Source: a virus
IMG/VR virus record: IMGVR_UViG_3300046006_002588
Location: 1-22,445 of that record
Length of the DNA stretch: 22,445 bases
Reading direction: 5' to 3' (one strand)
Shown here one piece after another: positions 1 to 8,032 of the stretch. The position numbers and the translations under genes were made by a program. The notes beneath the pieces were generated by a model. The model saw nothing but the letters and a program-made list of their open reading frames with translations, searched no databases and had not been told where the DNA came from. Within the stretch, counting starts at the first letter, position 1. Each line of letters opens with the position of its first letter.

Positions 1-1130
1 GTTATTGCCCAAGCAAGTTTCAGTGGCAGTTGTGCGCGAGATGCCAGAACGACTTTCTTCATTCCGCCACTTAAACTATCATATTCATTCTGCTTAACTT
101 CCCATTTTTGGACCTCGATTACTTGTGACCCGGCTGTGACAAAGTCAACCACGGCACAGGAGTCGTAAAGTTCTTTTACTATACCTACACTGCCATTGAC
201 CAACCCAATTTTTGGGTCAATATTCTTTAACAATATAACTTGAGCGCCAATTTTTAATTCTAGGTTAGTCGGCGCTGGGCAGTTTTTGTCGAAGAACTGC
301 TTCCATGAATCGCCACCAGAATCGCTCGCATGATAATATTTAGTGACGGACTTAATTTTAGCTAATTCAGCATGATTATATCGACTAACATCGACGTTTT
401 TACAGTATAATTTAACCGGCGCAATACCATCGTCCGGGAATGCCCGACCAACACATCCCAACAATAATGAAAAATCTTTGGCCGAACCGAGTCTAACTTC
501 GTTCAAAAGTTTTGCAAAATGTGGCTCGTCGTGTTGACGAACAATCTCCGTCAAGTGAATTGTCTTAACCCCCGCGTCCTTCCATGCCTGCGAGTCGAAT
601 GCAAATTCCTCGTTCTGATAGTTCTTGAATACTGGCGGAAGTTGCATGAAATCTCCGACAAATACAACTTGCATACCACCGAATGGTTTCTCTTTATTTC
701 TGATGAATTGGCATACAATATCAAGCTTATCTAGCAGATTAGACTGCGCCATTGATATTTCATCAACAATCAAAACCTTGGAACTTTTTATACGGTCTAC
801 GGCTTTCTTGTTTTCCGATACTTTATCCAGCAAATCCATGCCGTCTTCTTCGGCCAATCCCATTCCAGACCAAGAATGGAGTGTGGTTCCTCCTATATTT
901 AGTGCCGCCACGCCAGTTGTTGCGGTCTTTCCATAAAATATGGAATGTAGGTCCAAGAACTTGAATAACAGATTCACACAGAACGATTTGCCTGTTCCAG
1001 CGGGGCCGGTAAGAAAAATATTGCGGCCAGAGAAAAAATCCTTAAAGAACTTTTGTTGAAGCTTCGTCAGGCTTTTATATTCGTCCAGTTTCTTGAACGA
1101 ATCGAACATGCTTAAGTTGATTTTTGCCAT
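1..1130 (-). CDS. Pif1/RecD-like SF1 DNA helicase (partial, C-terminus outside window)
   Basis: ATP-dependent 5'-3' DNA helicase of superfamily 1B. I translated 376 residues from ATG at 1130 to the window edge with no stop. Visible motifs: Walker A GPAGTGKS (residues 42-49), motif Ia region TTGVAALNIGGTTLHSW (71-87), Walker B IVDEISM (121-127), motif III GDFMQLPPV (159-167), motif IV LTEIVRQ (193-199), and the beginning of the late motif (LPLKLAWAIT) at the edge. In this family that continues as IHKSQG, which should lie just outside. The order and wording are typical of Pif1 proteins in large phages, which are thought to act in replication, recombination or fork restart. A sigma70-like promoter (TTGACA, 16 bp, TATGAT) lies immediately upstream, so the gene is transcribed apart from the glycan operon. 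The start is supported by the short leader and by the ATG following the -10 at normal distance. Confidence 0.93.
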   Translation of the reverse strand, partial: MAKINLSMFDSFKKLDEYKSLTKLQQKFFKDFFSGRNIFLTGPAGTGKSFCVNLLFKFLDLHSIFYGKTATTGVAALNIGGTTLHSWSGMGLAEEDGMDLLDKVSENKKAVDRIKSSKVLIVDEISMAQSNLLDKLDIVCQFIRNKEKPFGGMQVVFVGDFMQLPPVFKNYQNEEFAFDSQAWKDAGVKTIHLTEIVRQHDEPHFAKLLNEVRLGSAKDFSLLLGCVGRAFPDDGIAPVKLYCKNVDVSRYNHAELAKIKSVTKYYHASDSGGDSWKQFFDKNCPAPTNLELKIGAQVILLKNIDPKIGLVNGSVGIVKELYDSCAVVDFVTAGSQVIEVQKWEVKQNEYDSLSGGMKKVVLASRAQLPLKLAWAI

Positions 1131-1141
1131 AATGTGAACAA

Positions 1142-1169
1142 ATCATACGCCAATGTCCACAGATGTCAA
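1142..1169 (-). promoter_or_regulatory. Sigma70-like promoter of the Pif1-like helicase gene
   Basis: On the minus strand a perfect TTGACA (plus 1164-1169) is followed by a 16 bp spacer and TATGAT (plus 1142-1147), 11 bp before the ATG. This is 6/6 and 5/6 to the sigma70 consensus. Confidence 0.7.
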
Positions 1170-1186
1170 TACCAATGTCCACGGAT
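1150..1186. repeat. Two direct repeats around the -35 box of the helicase promoter
   Basis: CCAATGTCCACAGAT (1150-1164) and CCAATGTCCACGGAT (1172-1186) match at 14 of 15 positions with a 22 bp period, about two helical turns. One copy lies in the promoter spacer and the other just upstream of the -35. The placement suggests paired sites for a regulator; this is inference. Confidence 0.6.
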
Positions 1187-1197
1187 ATTTGCCGATA

Positions 1198-1788
1198 TCA
1201 AAACCTGAATACTAACATAACATCGTCCAATTGCTCATTTATCCAACGTCTATCTATCACAGTTGGCACCGGCGTCACTCTCTCCAAGAAATATTCTATG
1301 TTATTGTGTACCTCAAAGATATCTTCGATGACATATAATCCATCCGACTTCACTCTATTTTTCAACAGATTGTATATCTTGACTTGAGACTCTTTTTCGT
1401 GTGCTCCATCGTCTATAATAATGTCAAATTTTGTGTCTTGTAGATGTTGTTGAAACAATCCCGGACTTCCGGCGTCGAACACATACGCGTTTATGTTCTC
1501 TTCCGGTGGAAAGTCGTCAAATGACTTAACAATATCAATTCCATATACGCGAGTTTCTGGATTATTGAAGAATCTACGCCACATCATCAAACTGCCGCCT
1601 CTATTTACGCCTATTTCGAGGATATTTATCGGCTTGTCTCTAAATTTACCGAATAGTATGTCGTAGAATTGGGCATAAGTGTGCCCCGGCCCACCTTCAA
1701 TTGGTCCATACGCACCAGCACCCTTATCCGTGAGTCGAGTTGGGTATTCTTTTATTAACTTATCATATATTTGTTGAAGTGTTTCCAT
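1198..1788 (-). CDS. Class I SAM-dependent methyltransferase (macrocin/CmcI-type O-methyltransferase-like)
   Basis: Predicted 196-aa methyltransferase, last gene of the eleven-gene glycan operon. The SAM-binding motif I is LEIGVNRGGSL (57-67), followed by an acidic strand end GIDI (83-86), and DIIIDDGAH (122-130) resembles the metal/substrate site of the CmcI/MycE-like sugar or antibiotic O-methyltransferases. A further ED pair follows strand 5 (YVIEDIFE). By family analogy it would methylate a hydroxyl on a sugar; the acceptor is unknown. It starts 3 nt after the stop of the upstream glycosyltransferase and ends in TGA. About 67 nt with the helicase promoter then separate it from the helicase. 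Confidence 0.85.
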   Translation of the reverse strand: METLQQIYDKLIKEYPTRLTDKGAGAYGPIEGGPGHTYAQFYDILFGKFRDKPINILEIGVNRGGSLMMWRRFFNNPETRVYGIDIVKSFDDFPPEENINAYVFDAGSPGLFQQHLQDTKFDIIIDDGAHEKESQVKIYNLLKNRVKSDGLYVIEDIFEVHNNIEYFLERVTPVPTVIDRRWINEQLDDVMLVFRF

Positions 1789-1791
1789 AGT

Positions 1792-2592
1792 TTAATATTT
1801 TAGCGGGATTGAAGCATTGCTTTGCATGACAATTCCCATGTAAATAGTCGAAAGATTTTGTTCGGTGTATCCCTGATACTTTAGTTCGTGGTATTGTGCT
1901 CCATAATGAAACACTTTGAACAGTGGTTCAATTGGCAGCATGTGCTTCTCGTATGTCATCAACCATTCGCCATACCAAGAAAATTCGCTCGGTACAATTC
2001 TTATAACATCACTCATTGTTAATTTATTTGGGACGAGGTAATTGTCTTTAAATTGTTTCCAAATGTTACAGTTCCATATAACCGGACTGGGACCAAAATC
2101 ATAATATCTCCCAACTCTCCCGAACACATCCATGACTTTTTGTCTACATTCCCCAAAGCTTATTGACGGGTCAAATCCTAATAAGTGGGCCTTGTTGCAG
2201 GTCCAATTGAACAATTCTTTTTGCTCGTGCATTACAACGTAGGGTTCTCCATTCGGAGCAATGAAATCTTTTACATAGAACGGGCGTATGAAATAACTAT
2301 CGCTGTCTAACACTAAGTAATTTTCACACACGTCTATTTTCCAGAGCGAACTTTTCACAATTTGTTGACTTGTCCAATCTTCTACTCCGGATTGTCCGCA
2401 TATACTCTCGTCCGATATTATGGTGTACCCGGAAGAACCCAACGCTTGTTTGAAAATGCCAATGTCATTGTTTGGACATGAGATATAGAAAGGTATATTA
2501 TCTCTATTATATTTTTGAATACTTTCAAACAGAACTTTGATTCGATTCACATCCCCCCTGTATGATTTACAATACAATACTATTTTATTCAT
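1792..2592 (-). CDS. DUF6492-type glycosyltransferase-like protein
   Basis: 266-aa protein with a GT-A-like fold signature. The N-terminus IVLYCKSYRGDVNRIKVL, then NRDNIPFYIS, SQQIVKSSLWK (75-85) and LVLDSDSYF (93-101) match my recollection of the DUF6492 family, whose DSD motif resembles the metal- and nucleotide-sugar-binding DxD of GT-A enzymes. No signal peptide or membrane segment, so likely cytoplasmic. It overlaps the upstream gene by 4 nt (ATGA), indicating translational coupling. The role in glycan assembly is inferred from the DSD motif and the surrounding glycosyltransferases and methyltransferases; donor and acceptor cannot be read from sequence. Confidence 0.8.
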   Translation of the reverse strand: MNKIVLYCKSYRGDVNRIKVLFESIQKYNRDNIPFYISCPNNDIGIFKQALGSSGYTIISDESICGQSGVEDWTSQQIVKSSLWKIDVCENYLVLDSDSYFIRPFYVKDFIAPNGEPYVVMHEQKELFNWTCNKAHLLGFDPSISFGECRQKVMDVFGRVGRYYDFGPSPVIWNCNIWKQFKDNYLVPNKLTMSDVIRIVPSEFSWYGEWLMTYEKHMLPIEPLFKVFHYGAQYHELKYQGYTEQNLSTIYMGIVMQSNASIPLKY

Positions 2593-3464
2593 TTTAATAT
2601 ACTTAACATATTAGAGAAAACTGCGTCGGTTGTCAATCTTTCTTTCGTATATTTTAAAAATTTATCAGCTAATGTATAGTATAAATCGTCCGACAATTCC
2701 CCAGATTTTACCATAAGGTTCGCCTCGCGGCACAAATCCTTTGGAAAGTCCGCGAGTGTTCTTGCTGGGCAACCGTCGATATCTGGGAAGTATGGAACAC
2801 ATCCGTTCATTAATATTTCATAATGTCGCATACAATCCCACCCACCCTTTTTATGAGTCAATGCAAAATACGACTTTTGATAATCTGCATAATAAGAAGA
2901 TTCTTCGGTAAAAGTATATGTCTCAATTTTTCCGGGAATCACACTCCCCCATTCTTGTGTCTTGATGGGAACAGAATTCACAATCTTCTCTTTCGGGGCA
3001 CCGAAACTTATCGGTCTGACCCAATATCCACCAACGTCCAGTTCACGCTTGAACAGAGTTACGGTATTTGGATTTTGATGTCTTATTTGCTGACCATCCT
3101 CGCCATCAACTATGAATATCTTTTCTTTGGGATAGTGCGCTATCACCTCGTTTACATAATCGTCACACCGAGTAATTGACCCATATATTATGTAATCAAA
3201 GAATCTGGCTGATATTTTATCTCGGATATCCTCTCGGTCTATTTTTATGTCGTCTAGGGTACCATGTAGAGTGAATCCTCTACCATAACTATTGCCACCA
3301 TCCGGCACGCGTGTATTCCAGAACTTAACCTTTTCTTTCTTATACATGTACCAAGGAAAATTGGCATCAACAAAATTTTCTCCCAATACACTTCTCCCCC
3401 CGTGAATAATAGTGTCCGACTGGTAGTCCGGCAAATCGCCTTTGGATATAAATAAAACCTTCAT
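2589..3464 (-). CDS. Putative glycosyltransferase (GT-B/exostosin-like), family uncertain
   Basis: 291-aa protein. The N-terminus MKVLFISKGDLPDYQSD resembles the first strand of a GT-B Rossmann domain. The C-terminal part contains YFALTHKKGGWDCMRHYEILMNGC followed by PYFPD (about 199-228), the sort of segment seen in CgeB/exostosin-like glycosyltransferases, where an E in a helix contacts the nucleotide sugar ('RxYEiLmnGcvP'). The middle holds FIVDGEDGQQI. I infer a glycosyltransferase from these segments and from its place in the operon; I cannot name a family with certainty. It overlaps both neighbours by 4 nt (ATGA). Confidence 0.6.
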   Translation of the reverse strand: MKVLFISKGDLPDYQSDTIIHGGRSVLGENFVDANFPWYMYKKEKVKFWNTRVPDGGNSYGRGFTLHGTLDDIKIDREDIRDKISARFFDYIIYGSITRCDDYVNEVIAHYPKEKIFIVDGEDGQQIRHQNPNTVTLFKRELDVGGYWVRPISFGAPKEKIVNSVPIKTQEWGSVIPGKIETYTFTEESSYYADYQKSYFALTHKKGGWDCMRHYEILMNGCVPYFPDIDGCPARTLADFPKDLCREANLMVKSGELSDDLYYTLADKFLKYTKERLTTDAVFSNMLSILK

Positions 3465-4078
3465 TTTCTTTCAAATAGGAAATTAGACTGCACCAATTGA
3501 TTGTCTATGTACGTTGAATCGCACATATCAGTTATGCTATAGCCACGGGCGTATAGGTGGTCGGCGACTTCCTTGAACATTGGAGCCCCGTCGTTACAAC
3601 TCACGAATGACACTTCCAAGTAAATCCAACGAATAGACGGCAAAAGTTTTTCCGCCCCATCCAGCACAGACAGTTCCGCCCCTTGTACGTCCATTTTCAA
3701 AAACTCTGGCACTATTTCGGGCGGAACTATATAATCCAGTCGATACATTGGGAGTTCTATTACTTTGGCATTAGAAAAGTGAACGGTATTCTCTTTAAAT
3801 ATAGAACATCCCGTAGACACCGGGTCATCCGGGTTTGTGTAAAATTTTACACTTTCCACGTTCTCTCGTCCTAATAGACACGGCACGAATTCAATTCCCC
3901 TTGACTCTAGGATTGGGATGCAATTTGGATTCGCCTCAAATGATATAATTCTGCTGTCGGGGAATGCCGACCGCATCATCTCGTTGGTTTCCCCAAAATG
4001 GGCACCAACGTCAAACAATACCTTCGGGTAGTTTCCTCTGGACTTAAGACGCCCAAGTAAATGTATAAAATAATTCAT
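3461..4078 (-). CDS. FkbM-family methyltransferase (first copy)
   Basis: 205-aa SAM-dependent methyltransferase. Motif I LFDVGAHFGE (21-30), acidic FEANP (47-51), and the diagnostic FkbM strand-4/5 block FLKMDVQGAELSVLDGAEKLL (126-146), followed by IYLEVSF. FkbM proteins commonly O-methylate sugar hydroxyls in polysaccharide and natural-product clusters. It overlaps the neighbouring genes by ATGA on both sides. A second, diverged FkbM protein lies at 6772-7344 in the same operon, so the two probably modify different positions rather than being a recent duplication. Confidence 0.92.
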   Translation of the reverse strand: MNYFIHLLGRLKSRGNYPKVLFDVGAHFGETNEMMRSAFPDSRIISFEANPNCIPILESRGIEFVPCLLGRENVESVKFYTNPDDPVSTGCSIFKENTVHFSNAKVIELPMYRLDYIVPPEIVPEFLKMDVQGAELSVLDGAEKLLPSIRWIYLEVSFVSCNDGAPMFKEVADHLYARGYSITDMCDSTYIDNQLVQSNFLFERK

Positions 4079-4623
4079 ATAGTTGATTCCAATAAAAGCT
4101 TATCTAAATTTTCTACATTATTAGAACATATTTCTCTCATGTTATTGCTTATTTTAGCATCTGGCCAGTCCCACCACTTTATTTTTAAAAGTTTTTCTAT
4201 AGATTCATCAGAAAATCTTTTTTTAATAAGCTTGGCTGGATTTCCTCCTACGATTGTATACGGTTCTACATTTTTTGTTACAACCGATTTTGCAGCTATT
4301 ATCGCACCATCTCCAATAGTCACACCAGACATAATTGTAGAACCAAATCCAATCCAAACGTCGTTTCCAATAATAACATCACCATTCGAAGTCAACACTC
4401 CTTTTCCGTCCGAGCCCTCGGGTCCAAATTTATTAAAAATATTATTTTGCCCATCCAATCCAAACTTGTATGTCGAAAATAAATCGCTTCTATGATTTCC
4501 CCCAAGAAATATAGTAATATTATGTGCTATACTACAAAAACCACCAATAATTAACTGAGAGTTGGACCCGTAATCCCTAGCATCAATAAATTCTGTACCA
4601 TATGTGTATTTACCAACAATCAT
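4075..4623 (-). CDS. Hexapeptide-repeat (CatB/XAT-type) O-acetyltransferase
   Basis: 182-aa left-handed beta-helix acetyltransferase that would move acetyl from acetyl-CoA to a sugar hydroxyl. Hexapeptide coils are visible in LIIGGFCSIAHNITIFLGG (24-42) and VIIGNDVWIGFGSTIMSGVTIG (83-104). The presumed catalytic His is H44 in GGNHRSD, and the CoA-side GGNPAKLI (126-133) is followed by the usual C-terminal WWDWPD helix. I chose ATG at 4623 because it forms an ATGA overlap with the upstream stop. A longer reading frame upstream (to 4683) adds 20 unrelated residues that overlap the previous gene. Phosphopantetheine-type sugar acetyltransferases are typical of O-antigen and capsule clusters. Confidence 0.92.
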   Translation of the reverse strand: MIVGKYTYGTEFIDARDYGSNSQLIIGGFCSIAHNITIFLGGNHRSDLFSTYKFGLDGQNNIFNKFGPEGSDGKGVLTSNGDVIIGNDVWIGFGSTIMSGVTIGDGAIIAAKSVVTKNVEPYTIVGGNPAKLIKKRFSDESIEKLLKIKWWDWPDAKISNNMREICSNNVENLDKLLLESTI

Positions 4624-5189
4624 TGTATTATAATTTCCTCCCCAAAAAACACTACGCCGGTGCCAGACCCATGCCCAACACACGTAAAGTCGGATTTATT
4701 TGAATCGACTTTTGTCCAAAATTCTTTCATTCCACCATTCAAATGAATATCATCAAATATAATTGTTCCGGTATATCCCAAGCCCTTCACGAATTCGTAG
4801 AAGCGGAGTTCGTCTTTTCCATTATGTGGTGAAATGTCATATAAAATAAAATTCGACGATAAAATCAACTCCTTGGATTCCGTGTATATGTCCTTAATCT
4901 TAAATTCTATATTTGGAATATCGGAAAAGTCAACATCGAGTTGGTTAACTATATTGTATGATATAACTTTGTTGGTTGGATTTGTACTCAGCGCAAGTGC
5001 CGATGCTCCTTTGTATGTACCTATATCCAATATAATAGAGTTTCTATTCATCATACTCAACGCGGTCAATAATCTATAATGCTCCATTCCAATTGCGCTG
5101 GAATAATACATCGCCATTTCGGATAGATGTTTGTCGATATGCGAACTCTTCATTGGAAGGCTCGATAAAAATTGTTTTGCTAATATCAT
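4620..5189 (-). CDS. Class I SAM-dependent methyltransferase-like protein
   Basis: 189-aa protein. SIILDIGTYKGASALAL (51-67) is a good SAM-binding motif I, and FILYDISPHNGKDELRFYEFV with TIIFDDIH resembles strands 4 and 5 of the CmcI/Methyltransf_24 group, where the DD pair binds metal or substrate. The canonical acidic residue after strand 2 is not obvious (VISYNIVNQLDVD), so activity is less certain than for its neighbours. It sits in the middle of the operon with ATGA overlaps on both sides. The upstream leader has no clear Shine-Dalgarno, consistent with coupling to the previous gene. Confidence 0.75.
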   Translation of the reverse strand: MILAKQFLSSLPMKSSHIDKHLSEMAMYYSSAIGMEHYRLLTALSMMNRNSIILDIGTYKGASALALSTNPTNKVISYNIVNQLDVDFSDIPNIEFKIKDIYTESKELILSSNFILYDISPHNGKDELRFYEFVKGLGYTGTIIFDDIHLNGGMKEFWTKVDSNKSDFTCVGHGSGTGVVFFGEEIIIQ

Positions 5190-6127
5190 TTGATAAATAT
5201 AGTATTAAATCTCTCTATTACATTCGCAGGAGAGAATCTGGTTGAGTAACAATCCCAGTCTATATCTCTTACATACTCTTTGTCAATCTGTAATAAGTAT
5301 GAAAGTAATTCTTCCTCGTTTTTATATGTTATTGCTTTTTCTCCCAAAATATGTAAATGGCTGCGCATATACCACCAATACGGAGCATCATAAGTCAAAA
5401 TCGGTTTATTCATCGAAGAGAATTCTGCCACCGCCAACCCAAATGTCTCACCGTCGGACCTACCATGAATCATGGCATCGCAAGTGCTGATAAAATTACC
5501 TTTAAATTCCAATTCTGGTTGAAATGGGATGAATTTGGCTCTTGGGTGGTCGATGAATGGTTTGGTGTTAAGAAACACTGTATAAAGGTCTTGGCGAGCA
5601 TTCAAAGCTGACTTTATAGCAGAATGCACGAATGGTAGATCAAATTGCTCGTAGCCGCCTAATCTTCCAACAATAAACGCGGTTTTTGGAATACCAAGTT
5701 CGTGGTGCAATGTGCTATTAGTCTTTTTTATATCAATTATATGAGGAACCCATAGTTCTTTTTTATAATATTGTGCCAGCCATTCACTTACTCCCGCATA
5801 CACGGAACCATGAGGCTCTCTCATGTCAAACACACAATGTATCGCAGTTTTACAGTTGGTCGGACATATTTTATCAATGTTTCCGGCCTTTGTCATATAT
5901 AATACATCTATTTTTTCCTTGTCTACCAGACACTCTAGTTCCGATACATTTTCGTACATTGAATATCCAAACTTTGAGAACTTATCCATAGGATGAGTGG
6001 ACTTCGGTTTCGATGTTATAATATGAACATCATATCCAAAATAATTCTTCAATGCGCTTGCATAATCATAAATAACCGTGCTATTTCCCCTGTGGTCGAG
6101 TTGGTTTGCGTGCAGACCTATCTTCAT
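5186..6127 (-). CDS. GT4-like glycosyltransferase (GT-B fold)
   Basis: 313-aa GT-B enzyme. The N-terminus MKIGLHANQLDHRGNSTVIYDYASAL (GNS loop near 14-16) matches the acceptor domain start of family 4. The donor domain begins around FIVGRLGGYEQFDLP (151-165) and carries the signature HGRSDGETFGLAVAEFSSM (221-239), with E227 and E235 as the EX7E motif that binds the nucleotide sugar. CDAMIHGR supports a retaining glycosyltransferase. It is shorter than usual (about 350-400 aa), mainly in the N-terminal domain. ATGA overlap with both neighbours. Confidence 0.87.
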   Translation of the reverse strand: MKIGLHANQLDHRGNSTVIYDYASALKNYFGYDVHIITSKPKSTHPMDKFSKFGYSMYENVSELECLVDKEKIDVLYMTKAGNIDKICPTNCKTAIHCVFDMREPHGSVYAGVSEWLAQYYKKELWVPHIIDIKKTNSTLHHELGIPKTAFIVGRLGGYEQFDLPFVHSAIKSALNARQDLYTVFLNTKPFIDHPRAKFIPFQPELEFKGNFISTCDAMIHGRSDGETFGLAVAEFSSMNKPILTYDAPYWWYMRSHLHILGEKAITYKNEEELLSYLLQIDKEYVRDIDWDCYSTRFSPANVIERFNTIFIK

Positions 6128-6768
6128 TTTACCAATTCTCTATAATATTGAATTACATGGTCAATCGACGGACCGAGCAAATCTTGATTTACGACATCAA
6201 GCTTGACTTCGTCTTTCCAGAAGAACTGCAATTCTAGATTTTCAGGTCGTGCCGGATTACTTTTTGTCCACGATTCTATATAGTCAGAATTTTCCAAGAA
6301 AGATTGCTTAGGATAACCTTTAAATTTTCCATCTTTTACCTCGTATACCCAACGATGGTGAATGAATCCTCGCCAGTGTCCTTCGTGCCTATTGAGTTCC
6401 CAGAACTTACTTGGAACTGCTATGAATCCTTCCTTGGCTATTCTAGAAAACATGTTACATACCATAACCGCAGAAGATATATCTTCAAGAGTGTGAGTGC
6501 ATGTCAAAAAATCAAATTTTCCATGTTCTTTAACATAATCCAATATTTCATCCCAAACGGTGAAGTCTGATATATTTCCTGTAAATTGTTTAATATTTAT
6601 ATCATATTTTTGGATGTCAACTCCGTGCGTGGCATATTCTCTAGTCCATGCATTGGCACATATTCCAACATCAATCAACGTAAAGTTTGGGGTTTTATCC
6701 CTAAGATTTTTGATGTAATCGAGTGGGAATTTTCTCTCTATTTTTGTTATTTTTTCGTTGTATATCAT
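6124..6768 (-). CDS. Methyltransferase-like protein (class I fold)
   Basis: 214-aa protein. FTLIDVGICANAW (29-41) looks like SAM motif I but lacks the usual GxGxG spacing. IQKYDIN resembles the strand-2 acidic end and KFDFLTCTHTLEDI is equivalent to the 'D-V-V-x-x-x-H-V-L-E-H-I' strand 4 of Methyltransf_11/23 proteins. The C-terminal half is rich in aromatic residues (FWELNRHEGHWRGFIHHRWVYEV), possibly the acceptor-binding part. I infer a methyltransferase or degenerate methyltransferase acting in the same pathway. Three nt separate it from the FkbM gene upstream, and it overlaps the next gene by ATGA. Confidence 0.65.
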   Translation of the reverse strand: MIYNEKITKIERKFPLDYIKNLRDKTPNFTLIDVGICANAWTREYATHGVDIQKYDINIKQFTGNISDFTVWDEILDYVKEHGKFDFLTCTHTLEDISSAVMVCNMFSRIAKEGFIAVPSKFWELNRHEGHWRGFIHHRWVYEVKDGKFKGYPKQSFLENSDYIESWTKSNPARPENLELQFFWKDEVKLDVVNQDLLGPSIDHVIQYYRELVK

Positions 6769-6771
6769 AAA

Positions 6772-7344
6772 TTAAAATGCCCAATCTTTTAACACTTTAC
6801 CGTGCTCCGCCAGCCGTGTAACGATGGACAGAATCCTCTGCTTTCTAGAATTATCCATACCGTCCCATCCCGGATGCCACTCATTGTAAATACATTCAAT
6901 TTTATTGAGTAGATGTGGATTTTGTATAAGCGATTCATATATGTCATACTCCGCTCCTTCACAATCCACTTTCATTGTAATCGTATCTCCTTCTGGTATA
7001 AATTTAGATATGAAATCCGATATAGATACGACAGATGCCAATATTTGATATCTTGGATTTGGGTCAATAGTTCCACCAACATCCTTGAACAATGAATCCG
7101 ATACCGTATTATTCACCATTTCATAGAATGGAAGCAATTCTGTCTTGCCGCCCACGCCAAACGGACATACTATTACTTGATATAGATTAGAAGCAATCCT
7201 CGCGTTCATCAGTAATGCATTAAAGTGCTGAGGAGATGGTTCAAAACACCATACGGTGCTTCCATGATATTTAGGGTTATTATTTAAAAATAACCCGAAA
7301 GTGTTTCCACTGTTTGCGCCAATGTCTAAGAAGTGATGTGCCAT
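6772..7344 (-). CDS. FkbM-family methyltransferase (second copy)
   Basis: 190-aa SAM-dependent methyltransferase. It starts almost directly with motif I (FLDIGANSG, 5-13), followed by CFEPSPQHF (33-41) and the FkbM block MKVDCEGAEYDIYESL (134-149), then IECIYNEWH. The start ATG at 7344 has one of the few good Shine-Dalgarno sequences in the operon (AAGGA about 8 nt upstream). Its sequence differs strongly from the FkbM protein at 3461-4078. Probable sugar O-methylation; acceptor unknown. Confidence 0.92.
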   Translation of the reverse strand: MAHHFLDIGANSGNTFGLFLNNNPKYHGSTVWCFEPSPQHFNALLMNARIASNLYQVIVCPFGVGGKTELLPFYEMVNNTVSDSLFKDVGGTIDPNPRYQILASVVSISDFISKFIPEGDTITMKVDCEGAEYDIYESLIQNPHLLNKIECIYNEWHPGWDGMDNSRKQRILSIVTRLAEHGKVLKDWAF

Positions 7345-7348
7345 AAGT

Positions 7349-8032
7349 TTATCCTTGTCCCATATTGGCCTTTATTGACCAATTTTTGTTGTAAAATTCG
7401 TTTTGTGCTCTCTGCCTGTCAATCGTTTTATCGTGTATTATTGACCATTCCACATCTTTTGGAAGATGTGCCACAATAGATGCTCCCACAATTGTTTCGT
7501 GTAATGATTTTTGCCATTGTATCTTTAAACTATTTTTATAAATGCGAGATTGATAGTCTCCTCCATTGCCCCAATTTATAATAGGTAAGTCACCAAACTC
7601 TGGCAGTCTCATCATGTGCCATCCCCAGTTTCTGGCATCATCGTCTGTGGCACCTCGTACAATATTGACTCTTGGAACTCTATACAATTCAACCGTTGGA
7701 TTCGACTCTATCAACTCGTGCATATTATTTAATAGTACCGGATACAAATATTCGTCTGCGTCACATTGTACAATATAATCACCCACGCAACGCTTACTAC
7801 CATAGTTCTTGTGATCTGCAAAGTTTTTGTTTAGTGCATGTTGAACCACGGCGAACCCATAACTTTTTGCTTTATCCAAAATTTTTATGGTGTCTGGATT
7901 GTCGGAGAAATCGTCCAATATAACAACTTCATCGTTTGGAGTAACAAAGTCGATATGAGTCTTGAGCTTCTCAATCAGTTGAAGAAGCTCAAGTGTCTCG
8001 TTGTGAACAGTCACTAAATAACTGATTTTCAT
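7349..8032 (-). CDS. GT2-like glycosyltransferase (GT-A fold)
   Basis: 227-aa inverting-type glycosyltransferase domain. MKISYLVTVHNE (1-12) is the nucleotide-binding first strand of family 2, VVILDDFSDN (37-46) carries the conserved aspartates, HKNYGSKRCVGDYIVQCDADEYL (75-97) includes the DxD (D91, D93) that binds metal and the nucleotide sugar, and KSLHETIVG is similar to the family's C-terminal H-E motif. It lacks membrane segments, so it is cytoplasmic. The start overlaps the stop of the upstream GT4 gene by ATGA. Similar to the WaaE/KdtX-like branch, but this assignment is tentative. Confidence 0.9.
   Translation of the reverse strand: MKISYLVTVHNETLELLQLIEKLKTHIDFVTPNDEVVILDDFSDNPDTIKILDKAKSYGFAVVQHALNKNFADHKNYGSKRCVGDYIVQCDADEYLYPVLLNNMHELIESNPTVELYRVPRVNIVRGATDDDARNWGWHMMRLPEFGDLPIINWGNGGDYQSRIYKNSLKIQWQKSLHETIVGASIVAHLPKDVEWSIIHDKTIDRQRAQNEFYNKNWSIKANMGQG

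Noticed and set aside
3447-3454. Another TATAAATA late-promoter match (also at 18451-18458 and, on the minus strand, 6593-6600)
   Set aside because: These are inside genes or point away from any gene. At this base composition about four hits are expected by chance.
3683-3874. Numerous plus-strand ORFs opposite the glycan operon (for example 2823-3179, 4061-4495, 5242-5490)
   Set aside because: They lie antisense to well-supported genes, lack leaders and recognisable domains, and have compositions typical of complementary-strand shadows.
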